DNA of 11,467 nt, taken from positions 1 to 11,467 of the forward strand of contig CANEHP010000060.1 of assembly GCA_947427325.1 (NCBI GenBank). Direction: 5' to 3'. Positions within the stretch are counted from its first letter, which is position 1, and each line of letters opens with the position of its first letter. Origin of the DNA: an uncultured Clostridia bacterium. Its GTDB lineage: Bacteria; Bacillota; Clostridia; Oscillospirales; Ruminococcaceae. Position numbers and translations under genes: made by a program. Shown piece after piece: positions 6,567 through 11,467 of the stretch. The notes under the pieces are model-generated. The model searched no databases. It saw only the letters and a program-made list of their open reading frames with translations, and had not been told where the DNA came from.

Positions 6567-6605
6567 AAACAGCACCGCAGCCGAATCCTGCGGTGCTGTT
6601 TGTTT
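6567..6605. terminator. Bidirectional intrinsic terminator between ung and rsfS
   Basis: A perfect 14-bp stem AAACAGCACCGCAG (6567-6580) and CTGCGGTGCTGTTT (6588-6601) closes a 7-nt loop, CCGAATC. The plus strand continues TGTTTTG; the minus strand runs out through GTTTTTATAC. It sits between convergent ung and rsfS, so it can end both transcripts. Confidence 0.9.
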
Positions 6606-6633
6606 TGACAATAAAGCGGTTAAGCCGAACTCA

Positions 6634-6693
6634 TACTGATTCTCGACTGCAAATAAACAATTTTTGCGATCTGATTTTAGACGAGAATTAGTA
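6634..6693. repeat. Family A miniature palindrome, 60-bp copy
   Basis: Ends TACTGATTCTCG and CGAGAATTAGTA form a terminal inverted repeat with one mismatch in 12. The element is flanked on both sides by TCA (6631-6633 and 6694-6696), a possible 3-bp target duplication. The inside (TTTTTGCGATCTGATTTT) matches part of the longer copy at 9791. It lies just downstream of the rsfS stop codon. Confidence 0.75.
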
Positions 6694-6723
6694 TCAGTTC
6701 AAAAAGCCCTGCCTATCGGAAAT

Positions 6724-7077
6724 TCACTTCAAAAACTCTTCGGCGGAAATCTCCGTTCCGTCCTGCCAAAGTCTTTCCAAGTCATAAAAATCCCTCGTTT
6801 CCTTATGGAAAATATGAAACACCACATCAACATAGTCAAGCACGATCCAGTTAGCCCCCTGAAAGCCTTCTGTGCGGTGCGGCTCTAATCCTGCCTCCGA
6901 CAGCTTAAACTCCACCTCGTCGGCAATAGCCTTAACCTGAGTATTGCTGTTTCCGTTGGCGATAACAAAATAGTTGGCAAGTATGGTAAGGTCGCCTATT
7001 TTAAGCACCTTAATGTTTTCTCCGCGCTTGCCGTCTATGGCTTTTATTCCGATTTTTAAAATTTCCTGTTCTGTCAT
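6724..7077 (-). CDS. rsfS: Ribosomal silencing factor RsfS
   Basis: A 117-residue protein of the RsfS/Iojap (DUF143) family. It binds ribosomal protein uL14 on the 50S subunit, blocks joining with the 30S and lowers translation during starvation. The single domain is complete. The motifs are ILANYFVIANGNSNTQVKAIADEVE (about 32-56), then NWIVLDYVDVVFHIFHKETR (76-95) and FYDLERLWQDG (97-107). The start is supported by AAGGAGC 5 bases before the ATG. It lies downstream of yqeK on the same strand, as is common in Firmicutes, but here a family C palindrome fills the gap of about 200 bp. It is the last gene before the terminator at 6567. Confidence 0.96.
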   Translation of the reverse strand: MTEQEILKIGIKAIDGKRGENIKVLKIGDLTILANYFVIANGNSNTQVKAIADEVEFKLSEAGLEPHRTEGFQGANWIVLDYVDVVFHIFHKETRDFYDLERLWQDGTEISAEEFLK

Positions 7078-7102
7078 ATAATGCTCCTTTTAATGTGAAT
7101 TA

Positions 7103-7276
7103 GAACATATTTCAATAGAATCGGCGCACGTCCTTTCGGCGAAATTTTCCGCACTCTTCGCCGGAAAAGCTTGAAATACGTCAAGTATTCCTGCGCTTTT
7201 CCTTCTCGACTGCAAAAACTCAACTGCAAAAAATTTCACACGAAAATCCGCACACCACTCCTGTCGGAACAAGTTC
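7103..7276. repeat. Family C palindromic repeat between yqeK and rsfS
   Basis: The left end, GAACATATTTCAATAGAA, and the complement of the right end, GAACTTGTTCCGACAGGA, form long imperfect arms. The arms stay alignable inward through GGCGCACG...TTTCGGCGAAATTTT. The centre contains CTTGAAATACGTCAAG and GGAAAAGC/GCTTTTCC. TTA flanks both sides (7100-7102 and 7277-7279). The right TTA is the yqeK stop codon read on the minus strand, so the element abuts the gene exactly. It would fold into a long hairpin in the yqeK-rsfS transcript. Confidence 0.75.
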
Positions 7277-7873
7277 TTATTTTTGAAAAACAAAATCCTC
7301 TTCGTTTTTATAGGGTGCGTAAAAATTGTATGCCTCCAATGTGCAGGCGGGAACGGTGTTTCCCAGCCCCACGGTTTTTAAAATAGACCAGCGTAGAGTA
7401 AGGAACATACCGCCGTTCAAATCCTTCATAACCGCCGCTCTGTATTTTTCCACGTCGGGATAGCTTCTTTCCGCCGAAACCATATCCGCCAAAAACACGA
7501 TCTTTTCAAGGGCGGACATATTCGCTCTGCCTACCGTGTGAAAACGAATGGCGTTTAAAATATCCTTGTCCTCTATTTTCAGCTTTTCCCTGACATAATA
7601 TGCGGCGGCAGGTCCGTGCCACAGCTTAAAGCAGTCCAGCTCCACGGGATCGATGTAAAAGCCGCTTTCCTTTGCCTCCTTTAACATTATCTCCCTGTCG
7701 GCTTCCTTTTGGCAGTCGTGGAGTATCCCCGCAATATAAGCCTTGTCCTCGTCCACGCCGAATTTTTCCGCAAGACTTACGCTCATATCCGCCACGTTTA
7801 CACTGTGCTTAAAACGCTTATTGCCCATAAGCTCTTTTATAGTATTTTCGTATTTTTTTAATTCCTTATTCAT
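7277..7873 (-). CDS. yqeK: Bis(5'-nucleosyl)-tetraphosphatase (symmetrical), YqeK
   Basis: An HD-domain hydrolase that splits Ap4A into two ADP, according to established work on Gram-positive YqeK; cytosolic. At 198 residues it has the family's usual length. Metal-binding and catalytic residues fit the HD pattern: H23 (RFKHSVNVA), H52-D53 (GILHDCQKEA), H86 (LWHGPAAA), H112 (IRFHTVGR) and D130 (VFLADMVSAER). Its neighbours nadD and rsfS are its usual companions, but nadD and yqeK are normally adjacent or overlapping. Here a 75-aa gene and a 197-bp palindrome separate them. The ribosome binding site is weak (AAAGGGC), which may make yqeK depend on upstream translation or transcription. The stop codon lies directly against a family C repeat. 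Confidence 0.95.
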   Translation of the reverse strand: MNKELKKYENTIKELMGNKRFKHSVNVADMSVSLAEKFGVDEDKAYIAGILHDCQKEADREIMLKEAKESGFYIDPVELDCFKLWHGPAAAYYVREKLKIEDKDILNAIRFHTVGRANMSALEKIVFLADMVSAERSYPDVEKYRAAVMKDLNGGMFLTLRWSILKTVGLGNTVPACTLEAYNFYAPYKNEEDFVFQK

Positions 7874-7897
7874 AATTATGCCCTTTATGAAAATCCA

Positions 7898-8094
7898 AAC
7901 CCCTCTTCACAAAATACCGTGCGCGTCTTTCCGGCAAATTTTGCCGATGACCGCATTAAAATTTTTTGCCTTGCGACAACGCAGTGTTGGCGGGAGACCG
8001 CCAATGGGCGGCGCAGATACTGCCTGCAAAGGTTTTCCTTGTCTCCGATAAAATTTGTCGGAAAATCTACGCACAAATCTTGTGGAGGCAGGTT
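7898..8094. repeat. Family C-like palindrome between the 75-aa gene and yqeK
   Basis: Imperfect inverted arms start at AACC (7898) and GGTT (to 8094). Both arms share CACAA, GTGCG, then TCTTTCCGGCAAATTTTGCC on the left, matched by a similar complement on the right (GATTTTCCGACAAATTTTAT). The centre holds GGCGG/CCGCC stems. The core TTTTCGGCAAATTTTGCC type is shared with the copies at 11111 and 11419. The GAAC ends of family C are not seen here, so it may be a related subtype. It sits one base from the stop codon of the 75-aa gene. Confidence 0.65.
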
Positions 8095-8095
8095 A

Positions 8096-8323
8096 TTACT
8101 GCTTGTTGTGATATTCTTTACTAAATGTTTCCGCAGCTTCATTTACCGCCTTGTCAAGAGCATCGGCTGCGTGCCCTATCCAATTTCCCACATCATTGAG
8201 GGCTTTATGAACCATTTCCTTATTTTCGGGAGTATTCGCCTTTTCAATGGTGTTATTGACGGTGTCGGCAACTTCCTCTGCAGCATCACTGATTTTTTTA
8301 GACAATTCATCAAGCTTGCCCAT
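8096..8323 (-). CDS. Small amphipathic-helix protein of unknown function
   Basis: A 75-residue protein, MGKLDELSKKISDAAEEV at the N-terminus, without Cys or a hydrophobic membrane segment. The sequence is Ala/Glu/Asp/Lys-rich with hydrophobic residues at helix-like spacing, such as ADTVNNTIEKA and HAADALDKAVNEAAETF. This suggests two amphipathic helices, in the manner of small stress-type or apolipoprotein-like bacterial proteins. I do not recognise a family. The start is ATG 8323, because AAGGAGG lies 9 bases upstream. An in-frame ATG at 8350 would put that site inside the gene. The reading frame overlaps the 3' end of nadD by 14 bp in another frame, so translation is probably coupled to nadD. 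It separates nadD from yqeK. Confidence 0.75.
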   Translation of the reverse strand: MGKLDELSKKISDAAEEVADTVNNTIEKANTPENKEMVHKALNDVGNWIGHAADALDKAVNEAAETFSKEYHNKQ

Positions 8324-8927
8324 AAATGTTTTCCTCCTTAATATATTCATATACCGCCTGCGGAAGAAGGTTTTCCGTATTTTCTCCGTTTTTCAGCTTT
8401 TGACGGATTTCCGTGGAGGAAATTTCCGTAACGGGAAGATTTAACACCTTTATTCTGCCCAGCTCGGCGGCAAGCTCGCACATATCGGCGTAGCTGTCCT
8501 CTTCTCTTGCGGCGGCGGCAACGGTGCATTCCTTTAATATGCTTTCGTATTTAAACCAATTCTTAAAGGAAAACAGCATATCTCCGCCTATTATAAGAAA
8601 GAACTTTGTACCCTTCCCGTACATAGGCTTAACCGCCCTTAGCATATCTATGGAGTAGCCCATTCCCCCAAGCCTTTTTTCGATATCGCTGACGGTATAT
8701 ATTTTTTTGTTAAAGCTCAGGCGGCACATTTCCAGCCTTTTTTCATAATCGGTAAGGGGCGTTGGCTTATGGGGAGAGCGGAAGGTGGGAACTATCAAAA
8801 GCTCCTCAAGACCAAGCCTTTCCGAGCATAAATCCGCCAGACGGATATGTCCCAAATGGGGCGGATCAAATGCTCCCCCGAAAATGCCGACCCTTTTTGC
8901 TTTTTTTAAAGAGGTTTGTTCGTTCAT
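8310..8927 (-). CDS. nadD: Nicotinate-nucleotide adenylyltransferase
   Basis: Joins ATP and nicotinate mononucleotide to give deamido-NAD, the penultimate step of NAD synthesis; cytosolic. The 205-residue length is normal. The nucleotidyltransferase signature is GIFGGAFDPPHLGHIRLA (14-31), with H24 and H27 at the catalytic HxGH. Other family marks are VPTFRSPHKP (46-55), which binds the nucleotide, IIGGDML (112-118) and the C-terminal EISSTEIR (168-175). A strong AAGGAGGT lies just before the ATG and overlaps the stop codon region of yhbY, 9 bp upstream, so the two genes are coupled. The 3' end overlaps the 75-aa gene. Together with nnr elsewhere in the window, it concerns nicotinamide nucleotides. 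Confidence 0.97.
   Translation of the reverse strand: MNEQTSLKKAKRVGIFGGAFDPPHLGHIRLADLCSERLGLEELLIVPTFRSPHKPTPLTDYEKRLEMCRLSFNKKIYTVSDIEKRLGGMGYSIDMLRAVKPMYGKGTKFFLIIGGDMLFSFKNWFKYESILKECTVAAAAREEDSYADMCELAAELGRIKVLNLPVTEISSTEIRQKLKNGENTENLLPQAVYEYIKEENIYGQA
8333..8339 (-). promoter_or_regulatory. Ribosome binding site inside nadD for the 75-aa gene
   Basis: Minus-strand AAGGAGG lies 9 bases before ATG 8323 and entirely within nadD codons. It decides the start of the small gene and supports its being real. Confidence 0.8.
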
Positions 8928-8936
8928 TTTACCTCC

Positions 8937-9404
8937 TTATCTTTTTCCCTGTTTTTTGGCGGCGTAGGATTTTTTTCGATTTCCCTGTGCGCTCCCAAAG
9001 CCCTGCCTGCCGTTATAACAGCCTGTTTTTGACTTAAAGCCGCCGCTTTTTTCGCCGTATTTAATGTTTTTGGATTTTTTAGGCTCTGTTTTGGATTTTT
9101 CCTGTTTTTCTCCGTCCAATAAAGAGGGCTTTTTATCGTCTTTGTAGCGTTTTTTAAACAAAACAACTCTGCTGCCTATGACCTGAACCACATCGCAGCC
9201 CACTTCCTCAGCCACCGCCTGCGCAAATTCGGCAGGCAGCATTTCACAGGTTTCCAGAACCCGTATTTTTATAAGCTCTCTTGCCGCCAAGGCGTCGCAA
9301 ACCTGCTTTACAAAGCTGTCGCTTAACGGATTTTTTCCGATTTGAAATATTGTTTCCGTATTGGCGGCTATGGATTTTAATTTTGCTCTTTCCTTACTTG
9401 TCAT
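8937..9404 (-). CDS. yhbY: YhbY-type CRM-domain RNA-binding protein with long basic tail
   Basis: A 155-residue protein. The N-terminal CRM domain (about 1-90) matches YhbY, which binds pre-50S ribosomal particles. Visible features are LKSIAANTETIFQIGKNPLS (9-28, the GKxxL loop), ELIKIRVLETCE (43-54) and VGCDVVQVIGSRVVLFKKR (68-86). Standalone YhbY proteins are usually about 95-105 residues. Here residues 91-155 add a Lys/Ser/Gly-rich disordered tail that probably strengthens RNA binding. It begins 3 bp after the stop of the broken membrane gene and ends 9 bp before nadD. The ribosome binding site is poor (AAAAGGA, about 13 bases away), so loss of translation of the upstream gene could affect it. 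Confidence 0.92.
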   Translation of the reverse strand: MTSKERAKLKSIAANTETIFQIGKNPLSDSFVKQVCDALAARELIKIRVLETCEMLPAEFAQAVAEEVGCDVVQVIGSRVVLFKKRYKDDKKPSLLDGEKQEKSKTEPKKSKNIKYGEKSGGFKSKTGCYNGRQGFGSAQGNRKKSYAAKKQGKR

Positions 9405-9407
9405 CTG

Positions 9408-10503
9408 TTAAATTTTTTCCTTTTTTATTTTTTTAATATTGTATGTACTTCTTAATATCATATAAAACGCAATAATAACCGAGCCTGCGCATACAACGGT
9501 GCCTGTTGCCGTATTGGCGGTTTGCCGAAATACTGCGTCGTTCTCGCCGAATCTTGAGATCATCGCCGTTTGCAGAGCCATAACGGACATTGCCGCACCT
9601 GTGAAGGAAATAGCTTTGGATGCGGATAAAACGGGACTTTCCAGCTTTTTGAATCTGAAAATATTTATTGTAGCCGTAATTGCCGAATAAAAGGTGTACA
9701 GTGCCGACAGGTAAATAACATAACCCGGATATTCATAATGCAGATTGTCACGTATCATAAGCACCGCCATTCCCGCCATTGCCGAATTTATACTAATTCT
9801 TGACTGAAAGTAGACAATCTTTGCGGTCTGATTTTCGCAATACTGCGTTGTCGTCCTTGCAAGGCGTCAGCCTTGCGGCGTCCTCCGCCTTGTCTTGCAA
9901 AAATCATCCTCGCAAATCTTTTGTCTACTTTCAATCAAGAATTAGTATTAAAAGCAGCATTAGGAATCCGCAGATACGGTATCCCTTAAATTCAAACAGC
10001 GTCCGGCTTTCGGCATCTTCCCGATATTTCTTTAAACGGCGCACATACAGCACAAGGAAAAGTCTTATAACCGCAAGAAACAAATAGTAGGCGGAAATTG
10101 CTCCGAACCATACCGAGCCGAAAAAACAGGCTGTAATTCCTCTGAATGCCGCATAAAGGATATTGACCGCAAGCCCCTGATAGATGGAAGCCGTTCCTCT
10201 GAAGGTGATATCGTTTAAAAATAAATGTCCTATTTTATAGCTGTTGATTTTTTTAATAACGGATAAATTCCAAAATCCGTTTTTCAACCGCCTTATCAAT
10301 ATCGGGACAGTTCATATTACCGCCGTCAGAGTGTATGCCGACAGCAGATAGGAGATATAGGCGACGGGCGAATCCGAAAATTCCTCCGAAAGACCGAATA
10401 TTAAAAAAACAACGGAAATCGGTATTAAAGGGAGCAGAATCGGTAAAGGAGGATTAAATACTCGATTAAAAACTCTTTTTAACAGCCTGTTCGGCTTATT
10501 CAT
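9408..10503 (-). pseudogene. Multi-pass membrane protein gene, broken by TGA and by an insertion
   Basis: Three pieces form one former gene: 10503-10312 (63 aa, opening MNKPNRLLKRVFNRVFN), 10311 to about 9951, and 9787-9408. An in-frame TGA (10314-10312) follows LSAYTLTAVI, and the frame continues TVPILIRRLKNG. Then a 157-bp element (9791-9947) interrupts after GFLMLLL. Deleting the element plus one flanking TTA (160 bp) joins GFLMLLL to NSAMAGMAVLMIRD in frame. The rebuilt product would be about 311 residues with several hydrophobic segments and fits an uncharacterised Clostridial integral membrane family. It overlaps the rdgB stop by 8 bp. Other genes here end in TGA (nadD, rsfS, ogg), so TGA is a stop in this organism. 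The function is unknown. Confidence 0.88.
9791..9947. mobile_element. Family A miniature palindromic element inserted in a gene
   Basis: A 157-bp element without a coding region. The terminal inverted repeats begin TACTAATTCTTGA on both sides and remain alignable for about 50 bp through GAAAGTAGACA, TTTGCG and GATTTT. The middle contains GCAAGGC/GCCTTGC with loop GTCA (9859-9876) and GGCG/CGCC. TTA precedes (9788-9790) and follows (9948-9950) it. Removing 160 bp restores the host reading frame, which is direct evidence of insertion. It behaves like a MITE; no transposase is in the window, so the parent transposon is unknown. Confidence 0.85.
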
Positions 10504-11080
10504 TTTTCAGCGCTTCCAACAGCTTTTTCATAGCGTTGGCTCTGTGACTTATTTTGTTCTTTTCCTCCTCGTCAATCTCCGCAAGGCTTCTGTCCCCGTC
10601 TATCATAAATATGGGGTCGTAGCCGAAGCCGTGCCCGCCTTTAGGCTCTTCGCCTATAAAGCCCTCTAAAGTGCCCGTTACGCAGTATTCCCTTTTATCG
10701 TCTAAAATACAGTACAGGGCGCAGACAAAGCGGGCGTTCCTAAGGGGCAGATCCACCCCTCTCATTTCGTCTAAAAGCTTTTGGTTTCTCTCCCCGTCCG
10801 TTGCGCCCTCGCCTGCATAGCGTGCGGAATAAATCCCGGGCGCACCGCCTAAGAACTCTACCTCCAAGCCGCTGTCGTCCGCTATAACGGGAAGCCCCGC
10901 AAGCCTGTATATTTCCCTTGCTTTTATATGAGCGTTTTCTTCAAAGGTTTCGCCGTCCTCGTTTATCTCTGCGTCAATGCCCTCGTCCTTAAGGGATACT
11001 GGTTCATAGCCTAAAGGCGTCAGCAGATTGCGAAACTCTCTTACCTTTCCTTCGTTTTTGGTGGCGATGATTATTTTCAT
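10496..11080 (-). CDS. rdgB: XTP/dITP diphosphatase (non-canonical purine NTP hydrolase)
   Basis: Cleans the nucleotide pool by hydrolysing XTP, ITP and dITP to monophosphates and pyrophosphate; cytosolic. From ATG 11080 the protein has 194 residues, the family norm. Signature residues: ATKNEGKVREF (6-16), the Mg-binding and general-base region VIADDSGLEV (65-74), PGIYSARYAG (81-90), FGYDPIF (152-158) and SHRANAMKK (178-186). The in-frame ATG at 11101 would add seven residues and has no ribosome binding site. For 11080 an AAAGGA lies some 12 bases upstream, which is weak but better. It is the first gene of the minus-strand group. The upstream 360 bp consists of repeats, so its promoter is not evident. 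Confidence 0.95.
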   Translation of the reverse strand: MKIIIATKNEGKVREFRNLLTPLGYEPVSLKDEGIDAEINEDGETFEENAHIKAREIYRLAGLPVIADDSGLEVEFLGGAPGIYSARYAGEGATDGERNQKLLDEMRGVDLPLRNARFVCALYCILDDKREYCVTGTLEGFIGEEPKGGHGFGYDPIFMIDGDRSLAEIDEEEKNKISHRANAMKKLLEALKNE

Positions 11081-11110
11081 TGTAGCGATCGTTCCTTTCA
11101 TTTAACAATA

Positions 11111-11353
11111 GAGCATGTTCACATAAAGCTCAGCATGCATCTTTTCGGCAAATTTTGCCGCCTGCTTCGTTTCGTCATTTGCTTTGATGCCGACGCCTCC
11201 TTGCGTCGGCTTTGGGCAAATGACTGAACACATCGTGTGTTAAAATTTTTTGAAATATGACCATATTCCTGCAAAATTTTGCCTTGCAGGCAACAAAATT
11301 ATGCACGAAAATCTACATAAAAATCTGCATACTGATTTTATGTGAACACGCTC
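11111..11353. repeat. Family C palindromic repeat upstream of rdgB
   Basis: The ends GAGCATGTTCACATAAA (11111-) and TTTATGTGAACACGCTC (to 11353) are inverted with one mismatch in 17. The left arm continues through GCATGCATCTTTTCGGCAAA; the right arm contains ACGAAAATCTACATAAAAATC. The interior carries a nested hairpin (11175-11223) with outer stem TCATTTGC/GCAAATGA and inner 8-bp stem GCCGACGC/GCGTCGGC, loop CTCCTT. A further palindromic portion (CCTGCAAAATTTTGCCTTGCAGG) follows. No reading frame of note is present. It lies 31 bp upstream of the rdgB start. Confidence 0.75.
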
Positions 11354-11415
11354 TAATTCTCGTCTTAAAATAGAAAACAGACAAAGATTTGCGAAAATCA
11401 GACCGCAAAGACTGC
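11354..11415. repeat. Rearranged family A fragment
   Basis: It starts TAATTCTCGTCTTAAAAT, like the complement of the right end of the 60-bp A copy at 6634-6693. It then contains TTGCGAAAATCAGACCGCAA (11389-11408) plus AGA, identical to the complement of part of the A copy at 9791-9947. It is wedged between two family C copies, so it is probably a nested or recombined remnant. Confidence 0.6.
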
Positions 11416-11418
11416 TTA

Positions 11419-11467
11419 GAACTTGTTCTCATAGAAATTGGCACGCATCTTTTCGGCAAATTTTGCC
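11419..11467. repeat. Start of another family C copy, cut by the window edge
   Basis: GAACTTGTTCTCATAGAAAT followed by GCACGCATCTTTTCGGCAAA and TTTTGCC, ending at the window edge. The 26 bp from about 11442 match the left arm of the copy at 11111 almost exactly. TTA precedes it (11416-11418), as for the copy at 7103. Confidence 0.7.

Noticed and set aside
7885..8142. 85-codon minus-strand frame between the 75-aa gene and yqeK
   Set aside because: It runs through a palindromic repeat, overlaps the 75-aa gene and gives a product without recognisable features.
10312..10314. TGA read as a sense codon (recoded genetic code or selenocysteine)
   Set aside because: TGA ends nadD, rsfS and ogg at the expected family lengths, and the same gene is also broken by an inserted element, so a nonsense mutation is simpler.
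11102..11467. Riboswitch or leader RNA for rdgB
   Set aside because: The structures match repeat copies found in other gaps, so they are not specific to rdgB; no known riboswitch core was recognised.

Overview
The window looks like a chromosomal segment of a low-to-moderate-GC Clostridia bacterium, probably an Oscillospiraceae/Ruminococcus-type anaerobe. The reasons are the AGGAGG-type ribosome binding sites, the nadD / yqeK / rsfS gene group, a DUF6062-type cysteine protein, Lys-rich small proteins, and intergenic spaces packed with palindromic repeats. The genus is an inference; no rRNA or tRNA is present.

Layout: (1) 1-473 has no gene and begins with a dense array of perfect hairpins. (2) 474-3975, minus strand: a DUF6062-type Cys/His protein, a small one-helix membrane protein, the bifunctional NAD(P)H-hydrate repair enzyme (NnrE+NnrD), and a small lipoprotein. 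A palindromic element with five tandem 7-mers sits between the small membrane gene and nnr. (3) 4092-6429, plus strand: an OGG1-type 8-oxoguanine glycosylase, a zinc-ribbon membrane protein and uracil-DNA glycosylase, behind a good promoter at 4021-4049. (4) 6433-6723: convergent intergenic region with a perfect 14-bp bidirectional terminator and pieces of two repeat families. (5) 6724-11080, minus strand: a housekeeping run read as rdgB, a broken membrane gene, yhbY, nadD, a 75-aa protein, yqeK and rsfS. Its gaps are filled with long imperfect palindromes. (6) 11102-11467: nested palindromic repeats running off the window.

Functionally most genes are housekeeping. Nnr repairs damaged NAD(P)H, NadD makes deamido-NAD, RdgB removes non-canonical purine triphosphates, Ogg and Ung remove oxidised or deaminated bases, YqeK degrades Ap4A, and YhbY and RsfS act on ribosomes. 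Metabolite and DNA 'damage control' is a recurring theme, but this may be coincidence.

The most interesting material is non-coding. Three nested hairpins (two at 65-237, one at 11175-11223) share one architecture: an outer stem ending in TTTGC/GCAAA or similar, a TTTG-like internal loop, and an inner GC stem closed by a hexaloop of the form NTCCNT. Their stem sequences differ but stay fully paired. At least three palindromic repeat families (called A, B and C here) also populate the gaps. A family A copy (9791-9947, flanked by TTA direct repeats) has inserted into a membrane-protein gene that also carries an in-frame TGA. Removing the element plus one TTA restores the reading frame exactly. 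I see no defence island, CRISPR array or other multi-gene novel system.
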